The translations under genes were made by a program, and so were the position numbers. Shown in pieces: positions 39,894 to 53,495 of a stretch of DNA of 64,000 nucleotides. The stretch comes from Rhizobium rosettiformans W3. GTDB taxonomy: Bacteria > Pseudomonadota > Alphaproteobacteria > Rhizobiales > Rhizobiaceae. Location: contig NZ_STGU01000001.1 of NCBI RefSeq assembly GCF_004912135.1, forward strand, positions 372,001-436,000. Reading direction: 5' to 3'. How positions within the stretch are numbered: position 1 is the stretch's first letter; each line of letters starts with the position of its first letter. The notes under the pieces are model-generated. The model made no database searches. It was not told where the DNA came from and was given only the letters and a program-made list of their open reading frames with translations.

Positions 39894-40952
39894 TCAGGCC
39901 TTTGCTTGATTGGCGGATCTGGCGGTGACGGCATGGCCGGCCTCGTACCAACGCTTGCTGCGGTTGACGATCGCGACCAGTGCCAGCATCACGGGCACTT
40001 CGATCAACACGCCGACGACGGTGGCAAGGGCGGCGCCCGAGTTGAAGCCGAAGAGGCTGATGGCGGTTGCGACCGCAAGCTCAAAGAAGTTGGAGGCGCC
40101 GATCAGGGCCGAGGGGCCTGCAATGCAATGGGCTTCACCAGTCATTCGGTTTGCCAGGTAGGCAAAGCCGAAGATGAAGATGGTCTGCAGGAAGATCGGC
40201 ACGGCGAGGATGGCGATTACCATCGGCTGGGCGAGGATCTGGTTGCCCTGGAAGGCGAAGAGCAGAACGACCGTCAGGAGCAGCGCGCCGATCGAGAGCG
40301 GCTGTATCTGGGCCTGGAAGCGCTGCAGGGCGCGACCATCGCCGCTGCCGAGTGCCCGACGCAGGATCTGGGCGACGATCACCGGCACGACGATGAAGAG
40401 CGCGACCGAGATGAGAAGCGTGTCCCAGGGCACGATGATCGACGAGACGCCGAGCAGGATGGCGACGATCGGCGCGAAAGCCAGCACCATCACGGCATCA
40501 TTCAGTGCCACCTGGGTGAGGGTGAAAGGCGCGTCGCCGCGGGTCAGGTTCGACCAGACGAAGACCATGGCGGTGCAGGGTGCGGCCCCAAGCAGGATGA
40601 GACCCGCGATATAGCTGTCGATCTGATCGCTCGGCAGGAAAGGTGCGAAGAGCCAGCCGATGAAGATCCAGCCGAGGACCGCCATGGAAAAGGGCTTCAC
40701 GGCCCAATTGGCAAAAAGCGTGACGCTCATGCCGCGCCAATGGGTTCCGACTTCGCGGATGGCGGCAAAGTCGATCTTCATCAGCATAGGAATAATCATC
40801 AGCCAGATGAGCACAGCGACCGGCAGGTTGACCTTGGCGATCTCGGCCGAACCGATGAGCTGGAAGAGGCCGGGGAAGACCGAACCAAGCGCGATGCCAA
40901 CAACTATTGCCAATGCGACCCAGAGGGTCAGATAACGCTCGAAAGTGGACAT
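39894..40952 (-). CDS. acr3: ACR3-family arsenite efflux permease
   Basis: A 352-residue ten-helix membrane protein that expels arsenite. Its beginning FERYLTLWVALAIVVGIALG and the motif AAPCTAMVFVWSNLTRGD, with the conserved cysteine required for arsenite transport, are diagnostic of ACR3 rather than ArsB. Conserved GASNFFELAVATAISLFG follows. The gap to the upstream phosphatase-like arsenate reductase is three bases. It is in the centre of the five-gene ars operon. Confidence 0.95.
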   Translation of the reverse strand: MSTFERYLTLWVALAIVVGIALGSVFPGLFQLIGSAEIAKVNLPVAVLIWLMIIPMLMKIDFAAIREVGTHWRGMSVTLFANWAVKPFSMAVLGWIFIGWLFAPFLPSDQIDSYIAGLILLGAAPCTAMVFVWSNLTRGDAPFTLTQVALNDAVMVLAFAPIVAILLGVSSIIVPWDTLLISVALFIVVPVIVAQILRRALGSGDGRALQRFQAQIQPLSIGALLLTVVLLFAFQGNQILAQPMVIAILAVPIFLQTIFIFGFAYLANRMTGEAHCIAGPSALIGASNFFELAVATAISLFGFNSGAALATVVGVLIEVPVMLALVAIVNRSKRWYEAGHAVTARSANQAKA

Positions 40953-40955
40953 GGG

Positions 40956-41477
40956 TCAGGCAACCTCGGGGTTGGCGGCATCAGTGGTCGTGCCAATCTC
41001 GGCCAGACGCTTTTGCAGCGAAAGCTTGTCGAGGCTCGCCATCGGCAGGCTGACGAAAATGGAAATACGGTGATTGAGCATCCGGTACGCCTCGGCAAAG
41101 GCGAAGTGCTTCTCGCTATCCGTGCCTTCGGCAGCTGCCGGGTCCGGAACGCCCCAATGAGCGGTCATCGGCTGGCCGGGCCAGACCGGGCAGGCTTCGG
41201 CGGCGGCGTTGTCGCAGACGGTGAAGACGAAATCGAGCTGAGGCGCGCCGGGCACTGCAAACTCGTCCCAGTTCTTCGAGCGGGCGAAGCTCGTGTCGTA
41301 GTTCATGCCCTTCAGCAGTTGCAGCGTGTAGGGATGGACCTCACCTTTCGGCTGGGAGCCGGCGGAGTAGGCCTTGAACTTGCCCTGGCCGAGCCGGTTG
41401 AGGATCGCTTCGGCGATGATCGAGCGGGCGGAATTGCCGGTGCAGAGGAAGAGCACGTTATAGATCTTGTCGGACAT
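40956..41477 (-). CDS. arsC: Low-molecular-weight-phosphatase-type arsenate reductase
   Basis: A 173-residue protein of the LMW protein-tyrosine-phosphatase fold. The P-loop is CTGNSARS (C12 to S19), the catalytic aspartate lies in GVPDPAAAEG and two further cysteines are found in VCDNAAAEACPVW. This is an ArsC of the thioredoxin/LMW type and may use a thioredoxin- or mycothiol-independent cycle. The start at 41477 matches family length and removes an upstream extension that overlaps arsR. It follows arsR by ten bases. Confidence 0.92.
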   Translation of the reverse strand: MSDKIYNVLFLCTGNSARSIIAEAILNRLGQGKFKAYSAGSQPKGEVHPYTLQLLKGMNYDTSFARSKNWDEFAVPGAPQLDFVFTVCDNAAAEACPVWPGQPMTAHWGVPDPAAAEGTDSEKHFAFAEAYRMLNHRISIFVSLPMASLDKLSLQKRLAEIGTTTDAANPEVA

Positions 41478-41487
41478 GGCCGGTCTC

Positions 41488-41847
41488 TCAGTTGGAGCGG
41501 GTGACTTCGAGGGTGGGTGAACAGCAGGCGAGATCATCGATCAGCGGCTGGCAGAGGCTGGCGTTGCCGCCGCAGCAATCTTTCAGCAGGTAAAGCGCGA
41601 CAGCGCGGAAGCGGTCGAGGTCGGCGCGGTAGATGATCGAGCGGCTCTGACGCTCGCCGGTCACCAGACCGGCCTGCGACAGCGTCGACAGATGCGCCGA
41701 CATGGTGTTCTGCGGCACCCCGATCAGGCGGGCGAGTTCGCCGGCGGGAATGCCATCGGGTTCATGCGCCACCAGCAGGCGAAAGGTCTGCAGGCGTGTC
41801 GGTTGGGCCAAGGCGGCAAGCGCCGCGATCGTCAGTTTTTCATCCAT
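41488..41847 (-). CDS. arsR: ArsR-family repressor
   Basis: A 119-residue winged-helix repressor. The recognition helix region is GVPQNTMSAHLSTLSQAGLV. Unlike the classic ELCVCDL type, the cysteines are C-terminal: DCCGGNASLC and ACC, so As(III) is probably bound by the distal pair and by C-C in the tail, as in several rhizobial or acidithiobacillal ArsR proteins. It heads the ars operon and its start codon lies inside a 24-base palindrome, so it should repress itself. Confidence 0.93.
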   Translation of the reverse strand: MDEKLTIAALAALAQPTRLQTFRLLVAHEPDGIPAGELARLIGVPQNTMSAHLSTLSQAGLVTGERQSRSIIYRADLDRFRAVALYLLKDCCGGNASLCQPLIDDLACCSPTLEVTRSN

Positions 41848-41865
41848 ACTTCTAGAATAATGGAT
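41842..41865. promoter_or_regulatory. ArsR operator candidate overlapping the arsR start codon
   Basis: ATCCATACTTCTAGAATAATGGAT is a 24-base near-perfect palindrome (two mismatched pairs) with the core TTCTAGAA. The end ATCCAT, read on the minus strand, is the ATG-GAT start of arsR. Occupation by ArsR would block both transcription and start-site access. Confidence 0.75.
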
Positions 41866-41904
41866 ATATCGTGGGAGTCAATCCGGGTGTTGCCGGTGGC
41901 AAAG

Positions 41905-41932
41905 AAAAACCCCGGCGCCCAAGACGCCGGGG
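41905..41932 (-). terminator. Terminator of the glgPBCA-pgm operon
   Basis: CCCCGGCG (41910-41917) pairs with CGCCGGGG (41925-41932). Read on the minus strand it is followed by TTTTTCTTT. It lies 31 bases beyond the pgm stop and upstream of arsR, which isolates the ars operon from glycogen transcription. Confidence 0.88.
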
Positions 41933-41962
41933 CTTGATGTCTGAGACAAGGTTTCAGCTCCG

Positions 41963-43594
<1,632 letters not shown>

Positions 43595-45034
43595 TTACTG
43601 GCCTTTCGAGACGAGGCGTTGATAAAGTTCAACATAGGATACCGCGCTCCTGTTCCAGGAGACGTCGGATTTCATGCCCTGCTTCTGCATCTGCGACCAG
43701 AGACGCTGGTCACTGTAGAGGCGAAGCGTGCGGCGAATGGCGCGGCGGAGTGCGTCAGCCGTCACGGGCGCAAACTGCACGCCCGTGGCGACGCCAGCGG
43801 CGAGGGCGGCTTCATTGGCGTCGATGATGGTGTCTGCCAGGCCGCCGGTTCGGGCGACCAGCGGGATGCAGCCATAACGCAGCGCGTAGAGCTGGGTCAG
43901 GCCGCAGGGCTCGAAGCGCGAGGGCACGAGGATCACGTCCGATCCCGCCTGCATGACATGCGAGAGGCCTTCGTCATAGCCGAGCACCATGCCCACGCGG
44001 CCGCGGTGGTGGGCGGCTGCACTTTGCAGCGCTGCCTCGATGCCGCTTTCGCCGGAGCCGAGGATGGCAAGCCTGCCGCCGGCATTGACGATTTCGTCGA
44101 TGACCTCCGGCAGAAGATCGAGACCCTTCTGCCAGGTGAGGCGGGAGATCACGCAGAAGATCGGACCGTCATTGCCGTCAAAACCGAAACGCTCCACCAT
44201 CGCAGCGCGATTGCCGGCGCGTTTCTTCAGGGCAGAACCCGAATATTTGCTGGCCAGCAAGGGGTCGGCGGCGGGGTCCCAGACCTCGGAATCGATGCCG
44301 TTGACGATGCCATAGAGATCGGCAGCACGGCTGGCGATGACGCCATCAAGGCCCATGCCGAATTCGGGCGTCAGGATCTCCTCGGCGTAGGATGGGCTGA
44401 CGGTCGAGAGCGCATGGGCGGTGGTCAAGCCGCTCTTCAGGTAGCTGATCGTGCCATAATATTCGAGCGCCTCATGCCAGGCATGGCCGGGAAGACCGAG
44501 ATAGGGGAAGAGATTGGCGCCGAACTGGCCCTGGAAGGCGATGTTGTGGATGGTGATGAGGCTCGGGACCTCCGGCGCCTCGGCATACCGCATGTAGACG
44601 GGCACGAGTGCCGCCTGCCAGTCATGCACATGCACGAGATCGGGCTTGAAGCCGGGCAGCACGCCCACCGCGATCTCGGCGCCGACCTTGGAGAGGACCG
44701 CAAAGCGCTTCCAGTTGTCGGGATAGTCACGGCCCTGGGTATCGAGGTAAGGACCGCCCGAACGCTCGTAGAGCTGCGGGCAGTCGAGGATCAGGAGGTC
44801 GAGGCCCTCATGCTTGACCTCGAGCAGGGTCGCCCGTTCGTCGAGGACCTCGTCGAATTCATGGATCTTTTTCGGCTTCTTGACCGCCTTCATGACCGCC
44901 GGATAGCCGGGGATCAGCGTCTTCGTCTCGACGCCGTGGGCGGCGAGCGCGATGGGCAGGGCACCCACGACGTCGGCAAGGCCTCCGGTCTTGATCAGCG
45001 GATACAGTTCGGAGGCGACCGAAAGGACCTTCAT
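43595..45034 (-). CDS. glgA: Glycogen synthase
   Basis: A 479-residue GT5 glycosyltransferase that extends alpha-1,4-glucan from ADP-glucose. The N-terminal [13 protein letters not shown] motif (K15) binds ADP-glucose; the C-terminal domain has the catalytic [14 protein letters not shown] segment. The start at 45034 gives the family N-terminus [13 protein letters not shown]. It is located eight bases after glgC and three bases before pgm. Confidence 0.96.
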   Translation of the reverse strand: MKVLSVASELYPLIKTGGLADVVGALPIALAAHGVETKTLIPGYPAVMKAVKKPKKIHEFDEVLDERATLLEVKHEGLDLLILDCPQLYERSGGPYLDTQGRDYPDNWKRFAVLSKVGAEIAVGVLPGFKPDLVHVHDWQAALVPVYMRYAEAPEVPSLITIHNIAFQGQFGANLFPYLGLPGHAWHEALEYYGTISYLKSGLTTAHALSTVSPSYAEEILTPEFGMGLDGVIASRAADLYGIVNGIDSEVWDPAADPLLASKYSGSALKKRAGNRAAMVERFGFDGNDGPIFCVISRLTWQKGLDLLPEVIDEIVNAGGRLAILGSGESGIEAALQSAAAHHRGRVGMVLGYDEGLSHVMQAGSDVILVPSRFEPCGLTQLYALRYGCIPLVARTGGLADTIIDANEAALAAGVATGVQFAPVTADALRRAIRRTLRLYSDQRLWSQMQKQGMKSDVSWNRSAVSYVELYQRLVSKGQ

Positions 45035-45042
45035 GGAAGCGA

Positions 45043-46302
45043 CTAACCCAGTTTGTCGATCATCGACTGCGTGATGAGGCAAATCCCGTTTTCGCTGCGG
45101 CGGAAGCGCTTGGCATCCATTTCCGGATCCTCGCCGACGATCAGCCCCTCGGGGATCACCACGCCATGGTCTATCACGACATTTGTGAGACGCGCATGAC
45201 GGCCGATCTGCACCTTGGGCAGGACCACGGCCCCTTCCAATCGCGAATAGGAATTGGCGCGGACACCGGTGAAGAGCAGGCTCTTGTAGAGTGACGAGCC
45301 GGAGATGATGCAATCGCCCGAGACCAGCGAGGAAATCGCCGAGCCACGACGGCCTTCGTCGTCATGCACGAACTTGGCCGGCGGCGTGATCTCGGAATAG
45401 GTCCAGATCGGCCAGCTCTTGTCGTAGAGATCGAGTTCCGGGACGATGTCCGTCAGGTCGATATTGGCCTGCCAATAGGCGTCGATCGTCCCAACATCTC
45501 GCCAGTAGGGCTCGCGCTCGAAGTCGGAACGCACGCAAGATTGGGCAAAGCGGTGGGCGACGGCTTTACCGTTCTTCACCACATAGGGAATAATGTCCTT
45601 GCCGAAGTCGCGGCTGGACTCAGGGTCGGCGGCGTCCCGACGCAGCAGCTCCATCAGGTAGCGGGTGTGGAAGACATAGATGCCCATGGAGGCGAGGGCG
45701 AAGTCTTCATTGCCCGGAATGCCCGGCGGATCGGCCGGCTTTTCGACGAAGTCGATGATGCGGTCTGTCGGATCGACATGCATGACGCCGAAGCCGGTCG
45801 CTTCCAGGCGCGGCACCTCGAGGCAGCCGATGGTGACGTCGGCACCCGAGTTGACGTGCTGCTGCAGCATCATCTCGTAGTCCATCTTGTAGATGTGGTC
45901 GCCGGCGAGAATGACCATGTATTCCGGCGCATAGGACTCGATGATGTCGGCGTTCTGGAAGACGGCGTCCGCGGTGCCCTCGTACCACTGAGTCTCGGAC
46001 ACGCGCTGGGAGGCGGGCAGGATGTCGAAACTCTCGTTGCGCTCGGGACGGAAGAAGTTCCAGCCGAGCTGCAGGTGGCGGATCAGTGAATGGGCCTTGT
46101 ACTGGGTGGCCACGCCGATGCGGCGGATACCTGAGTTCAATGCATTGGAGAGGGCGAAGTCGATGATGCGGGCCTTGCCGCCGAAATAGACGGCCGGCTT
46201 GGCGCGCCGGTCTGTCAGTTCCTTCAGGCGGCTGCCGCGGCCGCCGGCCAGCACATAGGCCATGGCGTCACGCGACAGGCTCTTTGCCATTTTCTCGGTC
46301 AT
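45043..46302 (-). CDS. glgC: Glucose-1-phosphate adenylyltransferase
   Basis: A 419-residue ADP-glucose pyrophosphorylase, the committed and regulated step of bacterial glycogen synthesis. The nucleotidyltransferase signature is [16 protein letters not shown], with the GTADAVFQN substrate loop, and the C-terminal left-handed beta-helix includes the [14 protein letters not shown] stretch. Rhizobial enzymes of this class respond to fructose 6-phosphate and pyruvate. The start at 46302 has GGGGAGG upstream. It is 12 bases downstream of glgB. Confidence 0.96.
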   Translation of the reverse strand: MTEKMAKSLSRDAMAYVLAGGRGSRLKELTDRRAKPAVYFGGKARIIDFALSNALNSGIRRIGVATQYKAHSLIRHLQLGWNFFRPERNESFDILPASQRVSETQWYEGTADAVFQNADIIESYAPEYMVILAGDHIYKMDYEMMLQQHVNSGADVTIGCLEVPRLEATGFGVMHVDPTDRIIDFVEKPADPPGIPGNEDFALASMGIYVFHTRYLMELLRRDAADPESSRDFGKDIIPYVVKNGKAVAHRFAQSCVRSDFEREPYWRDVGTIDAYWQANIDLTDIVPELDLYDKSWPIWTYSEITPPAKFVHDDEGRRGSAISSLVSGDCIISGSSLYKSLLFTGVRANSYSRLEGAVVLPKVQIGRHARLTNVVIDHGVVIPEGLIVGEDPEMDAKRFRRSENGICLITQSMIDKLG

Positions 46303-46314
46303 GTTATCCTCCCC

Positions 46315-48527
46315 TTATTGTTCCAATTCCAGCATGATCACGGCGAGCGGCGGCAGGGTCAGGCCTGCTCTTGCCCATCCGCTGCCCGTGGCATGCGCCT
46401 CCACGCGGCCACCATTGCCCTTGCCGCTACCACCATAGATTTCGGCATCGGTATTGAGTATCTCACGCCAACGGCCCGCCGCAGGCAAGCTCAATTCGTA
46501 GCGCTCGTGATAGGCGGGCGTCAGATTGCAGATAACGGCAATCGGCTTTTCACCCGGCGCCTTGCGCAGCCAGGCGAAGACCGAGTTGTCCTGGTCATCC
46601 GCATTGATCCATTCGAAGCCTTCGCCCTCGCAGTCGCGCGCATGAAGCGCGGGCTTGGAGCGGTAGGTGAAGTTCAAATCGCGGATCAGCCTGCGCATGC
46701 CCTCATGCGGCGCATAATCGAGGAGATTCCAGTCGAGCGACCGCTCTTCCGACCATTCGCTCCACTGCGCGAATTCCTGGCCCATGAAGAGCAGCTTCTT
46801 GCCGGGATGGCCCCACATGAAGCCGTAATAGGCGCGGAGATTGGCGAATTTCTGCCAGTCATCGCCCGGCATCTTGGCGATCATCGAACCTTTTCCGTGC
46901 ACGACCTCGTCATGAGAGATCGGCAGGACAAAGTTTTCAGAGAAGGCGTAGAGCAGGCCGAAGGTCAGCTCATGATGATGGTATTTGCGGTAGATCGGGT
47001 CGCGGGCGAAATAGCTCAGCGTGTCGTGCATGAAGCCCATGTTCCACTTGAAGCCGAAGCCGAGGCCGCCTTCGTGGACCGGCTGTGAGACCTTGGGCCA
47101 GGAGGTGCTCTCCTCGGCAATGGTCATGATGCCCGGGTGGCTGCCATAGATGTGGTGGTTCATCTGCTGGAGGAAGCGCACCGCCTCCAGGTTCTCGCGT
47201 CCGCCGTATTCGTTGGGGATCCACTCGCCTTCCTTGCGGGAATAATCGAGATAGAGCATCGAGGCGACCGCATCGACGCGTAGGCCGTCGAGGTGGAATT
47301 TCTCCGCCCAGTAGAGCGCATTGTTGATCAGGTAAGACAGGACTTCCTGACGACCGAAATTGTAGATCGCCGTGTTCCAGTCGGGGTGGAAGCCCTGGCG
47401 CGGATCTGCATGTTCGTAAAGCGCCGTGCCGTCGAAGTTGCGAAGCCCGTGGGCATCCGTCGGGAAGTGCGCGGGCACCCAGTCGAGGATGACACCGAGA
47501 CCCACCTTGTGGCATCCGTTGACGAAGCGGGCAAAACCTTCCGGCTCGCCGAAGCGGGCGCTCGGTGCATAGAGGCCCGTCGTTTGGTAGCCCCAGGAGG
47601 GGTCGTAAGGGTGCTCGGTGACGGGCAGGAATTCGATATGGGTGAAGCCCATGTCGACGCAGTAGGGGATGAGCCTGGCTGCCATTTCATCCCATGTCAG
47701 CATCGAGCCGTCGTCGCGGCGCTGCCAGGATGCTGCATGCACCTCGTAGATCGAGATCGGCTGCCGGCGCTGGTCGATGCTGGCCCAGTGCTTTCGATGC
47801 GCCTCGTCCTCCCAGACCTGTTCCAGTTCCGGCGTGGTCATGGAGGCGTTCTTCGGGCGCAGTTCCGCGCGGCGTGCAAAGGGGTCGGCCTTCAGCGGCT
47901 GAAGCTCGCCATGCGGTCCAACAATCTCGAACTTGTAGGTGGCACCGGCGCGGACGTCGGGCGCGAAGATTTCCCAGATGCCGGTATCGCGGCGCAGCCG
48001 CATCACATGCCGGCGACCGTCCCAGTCGTTGAAGTCGCCGACAACGGAGACGCGGCGGGCATTCGGCGCCCAGACGGCAAAGTGGAAGCCATCGACGCCC
48101 TGATGCTTGATCGGATGGGCACCCATCTTGTCGAAGAGGCGCAGGTGCGAGCCTTCGCGGATGAAATAGTCATCCATGGGCCCGAGAATCGGCCAGAAGC
48201 TGTAGGGGTCGGTCACCGTCCATTCAGCGTCGCCACGAGTGGCGCGGTAGCGCAAGGGCAGAACGCCATCCAGCTTGACCGCGCCCGAGAAGAAGCCGGC
48301 GTCGTTGTGGCGGATCAGCTGGCCGACCTCTTCGCCGCCGAGATTATAGGCGACCACAGTCTCGGCGCCTGGAATGAAGCATCTGGCGACATAGCCCTTG
48401 CCGGCCTCGTGCACGCCAAGAAAGGCGAAGGGATCGCCATGGGTGCCGTGGATGATTGCTTCGATTTCTGCTGCCGACGGTGTGTCCGGCTTCGCTTCGT
48501 CACCGCTCCTCTTCGGTGATTTTGCCA

Positions 48528-48528
<1 letters not shown>
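46315..48528 (-). CDS. glgB: 1,4-alpha-glucan branching enzyme
   Basis: A 737-residue GH13 branching enzyme. It has an N-terminal CBM48-type domain with WAPNARRVSVVGDFNDWDG, a TIM barrel with DGLRVDAVASMLYLDYSR (nucleophile), TIAEESTSWP (acid/base) and PISHDEVVHGKGSM, and a C-terminal beta-domain. The start at 48528 shares a base with the glgP stop (TGATG), so translation is coupled. It makes the alpha-1,6 branch points of glycogen. Confidence 0.96.
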
Positions 48529-50990
<2,462 letters not shown>

Positions 50991-51189
50991 CGGTCCGCCT
51001 GGCGTTGTTGGTGTCTCCGGGCGTCGGCGACGCGATGATGGTGCCGCTCCCGTGAACGGCAGTTTACGCATCGAAATGAGACAGTTGCAACAGGCGTCAG
51101 CTAAGGCCGGCAAATTTGTTCAAGGGGCAATCGGCGTGGGCAACCCCTTGATCCCTTTGGATTATGTGCGAAGCATGAAGAAACGATAA

Positions 51190-51213
51190 GACCGCAGCCC
51201 GGGAGCTGCGGTC
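51190..51213. other. Hairpin upstream of glgP
   Basis: Perfect 9-bp stem GACCGCAGC (51190-51198) with GCTGCGGTC (51205-51213), loop CCGGGA. On the minus strand it lies downstream of the TadG-like gene and may be part of its terminator, although no T-run follows. Confidence 0.5.
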
Positions 51214-51228
51214 GAAAGGTCGGTCAAA

Positions 51229-51246
51229 ATCCAAAACGTTTTGGAT
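51229..51246. promoter_or_regulatory. Perfect 18-base palindrome between the TadG-like gene and glgP
   Basis: ATCCAAAACGTTTTGGAT reads the same on both strands. It lies four bases beyond the TadG-like stop codon and 240 bases before glgP. On the minus strand it is followed by TTTTGACC, so it could be an intrinsic terminator with an almost loopless stem, but the AAAACGTTTT centre also fits a LacI-family operator. Confidence 0.5.
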
Positions 51247-51250
51247 CAGG

Positions 51251-52525
51251 TCAGTTGGTCAGGCGCGTGGAGGCGGCAGCTGCTGCCTTGCCGATCTCCC
51301 CGAAGGCCGCGACCAGACCGGCCATATCGGTCGGCGCTTTGTAATGATCGGGGGACGTCGCGCAGTAGGATAGCAACTCCTGGCCTTTCTGAGGGGCCAT
51401 GAAAGCTACCGTAAAAACCTGAATCCCGTCTTCTTTGGCTGCGTTACATTGAGCCCGGACCGCATCGTCGATGCTTTTATTCCACGAGGAGCTGCTTCCA
51501 GTCATTTCGCCGTCGGTCATCAGGACGATGTAGCGGGTGAAGCTGCTGTTCCGTTTCGCCGCGTGGGCATTCTCCTCAGTCTTGTTCTCCTTGTAGAGAG
51601 CATCGTAGGCGAGCTTCATGCCTCCAGAGGCATTCGTGCCCCCGGTCGGGACGGATGGCAAAGCGGTGATGTAGTTTGTGGCGGTCGTGACACCCCAGGC
51701 CATTCCCGAGGGGCTCTGCGTGCTGTCGTTATAAGAGACCGCGCCGACTCGGATGAGATCGCCTTCAGGATCTGCTTTCACCAATTCGTTCATCATCACC
51801 GCTGAGGCTGTCTTCAGGGCCTGGATCTTCTTCACGTAGCAGGGTTTTGTGGGCTTGATGTACCCGCTCTTCCCCGGCTTGACGTCCTTGTAAGCCCAGT
51901 TCGACGAGGTGTAGTTCACGCAGCTGCTGACCGAGGTGTCCACGGTGTCCGTGACGAAGGACATCGAGCCCGAGCGGTCGAGAACGACATACATCGAAAC
52001 GGCCGCACCACTTTCAGGGGTCGACTGGGCAGTTGCCGTGACGCTCAAGGTCACTTCCTTCCAGCCGAGGAGAGCGGTCATGCCATTGGTCGGCATCGTG
52101 TATGAGGGCGATAGCGTGACCTCGACAGACTTGCCGCTTTGGCCCAGTTCCCGTTCGACGTTGCCGACGGCTCCCGCCAGTGGATCCTCCTCGGCAGCTT
52201 CATCGGACTCATCGCTGCCCGCAGAGGGAACGACATTGGCAAACTGGGCCTTCATGAACTTCCGAGCGAACTCCAGGACTTCCTGGTCCGTCATGGCCTC
52301 GTCTCGAGCCAGAGCATTTGCAGCCGACAAGACGGCCGAGTCGGCTGATTCCTGAAGTGCGGCACGGATCTGGACCATCTTGTTGAGGTCCAGCGCGATA
52401 CCCGCCGTGGCTGCGGCAACCGGCAGAATGATGGCTGTCACCACACCAAAATTGCCGGCGCGATCGCGCCAGAGGCGGGAGAAAAGAGATTTCGTGCGGC
52501 TGCAAGGGTTAGTCATCATGTCCAT
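51251..52525 (-). CDS. TadG-like protein with von Willebrand A domain
   Basis: A 424-residue protein of the Tad/Flp pilus assembly TadG type. The N-terminus has an RDRAGNFGVVTAIILPVAAATAG transmembrane helix of the TadE/G class (about residues 20-45), followed by a DLNKMVQIRAALQESADSAVL coiled region. The vWA domain (about 175-420) opens with YVVLDRSGSMSF, the DxSxS metal site, and holds the MTDGEMTGSSSSWN strand. It should sit in the inner membrane facing the periplasm. No other tad gene is nearby. Start candidates are 52525, 52519 and 52516; GGATGG upstream favours the shorter forms. It is 84 bases downstream of the transglutaminase operon, same strand. Confidence 0.82.
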   Translation of the reverse strand: MDMMTNPCSRTKSLFSRLWRDRAGNFGVVTAIILPVAAATAGIALDLNKMVQIRAALQESADSAVLSAANALARDEAMTDQEVLEFARKFMKAQFANVVPSAGSDESDEAAEEDPLAGAVGNVERELGQSGKSVEVTLSPSYTMPTNGMTALLGWKEVTLSVTATAQSTPESGAAVSMYVVLDRSGSMSFVTDTVDTSVSSCVNYTSSNWAYKDVKPGKSGYIKPTKPCYVKKIQALKTASAVMMNELVKADPEGDLIRVGAVSYNDSTQSPSGMAWGVTTATNYITALPSVPTGGTNASGGMKLAYDALYKENKTEENAHAAKRNSSFTRYIVLMTDGEMTGSSSSWNKSIDDAVRAQCNAAKEDGIQVFTVAFMAPQKGQELLSYCATSPDHYKAPTDMAGLVAAFGEIGKAAAAASTRLTN

Positions 52526-52566
52526 CCAACATCAGCGTTTGGACCGATATACCCTGCAGCCTCTTG

Positions 52567-52586
52567 CGATCCGTTTAAGCGGATCG
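52567..52586 (-). other. Hairpin between the transglutaminase operon and the TadG-like gene
   Basis: CGATCCG (52567-52573) pairs with CGGATCG (52580-52586) around TTTAAG, 23 bases beyond the transglutaminase stop. No U-tract follows; it may be a weak terminator or an mRNA-processing stem. Confidence 0.45.
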
Positions 52587-52609
52587 ATAAAATTCGATGA
52601 AACGATGCT

Positions 52610-53491
52610 CTATTGTCGGACCGGGATGACGTCGACGGCCTGTGCCGTCTGATGGGAGCCGTAGCTCTTGAGCACGCCGATGACCGGGGCGACGTCGGCA
52701 TAATCGCGGCCGTAACCGACGACGATGTGGTCCGTGCCCGCATGAATGTCATTGGTGGGGTCGAGCTCGAGCCAGCCGGTCAGCTTGCCACACCAGACCC
52801 TGACCCAGGCATGCATGGCGTCGGCTCCCTCCAGCCGCTCCTTGCCCGGCGGCGGGATGGTGCGCAGGAAGCCGCTGACATAGCCGGCGGGAATGCCCAG
52901 GCTGCGCAGCGCCACGATCATCACATGGCTGAAGTCCTGGCAGACGCCGCGCTTCTTTTCAAACGCCTCTGCGGGTGTGGTGTCCACCGTCGTTGCCTCG
53001 GCATCGTATTTGAAGTCCTTGTGGATGCGGCTGCAGAGCGTCTCGGCGATCTGGCGCACCGTCATGCTGGGCTTCAGCATATCGCGCACATAGGTGGCGA
53101 TCGCCTTGTCGCGCGGGAGGCGGGGGCTGGTGCCGATGAAATGGTGCGGGGATTCTGCGTCGAGCGACCAGGTCTCGGCCATCTCCTGCGGCAGGCGGTC
53201 GAGCAGCGGCGAGAAATCGGCGGCCAGCGGCTGGGCCTGCACCATGACGCGGGCCTGCATGCGGATGTCGAGCTTCTCGTGAGGGCCGCGCAGGATCGCA
53301 TGGCTCGTCGGATGGCGGAAGAAGTCGTTGAAGGTTGAGAGCTCGTCCGGTTCTGGCGAGACGGTGATTGCGCCGGCGACAAGGCGCTGCCGGTCGGGCA
53401 GAGACAGCGGCAGCAGGCGCAGCATGTGGTGAGCGCCCGATGCGGGCACCTCGTAGCGATAGCCGATATGGAGCGACAGGTCGTACAGCAT
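52610..53491 (-). CDS. Transglutaminase-like cysteine protease family protein
   Basis: A 293-residue protein with an N-terminal transglutaminase-associated beta-domain (about 1-150) and a C-terminal papain-like transglutaminase domain. The catalytic triad is C184 in RGVCQDFSHV, H227 in AMHAWVRVW and D244 in WLELDPTND. The family includes proteases, peptidases and transamidases. It ends a three-gene operon; the gap from the ATP-grasp/Alpha-E gene is four bases. No signal peptide is visible, so it is probably cytoplasmic. Confidence 0.9.
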   Translation of the reverse strand: MLYDLSLHIGYRYEVPASGAHHMLRLLPLSLPDRQRLVAGAITVSPEPDELSTFNDFFRHPTSHAILRGPHEKLDIRMQARVMVQAQPLAADFSPLLDRLPQEMAETWSLDAESPHHFIGTSPRLPRDKAIATYVRDMLKPSMTVRQIAETLCSRIHKDFKYDAEATTVDTTPAEAFEKKRGVCQDFSHVMIVALRSLGIPAGYVSGFLRTIPPPGKERLEGADAMHAWVRVWCGKLTGWLELDPTNDIHAGTDHIVVGYGRDYADVAPVIGVLKSYGSHQTAQAVDVIPVRQ

Positions 53492-53495
53492 CGCG

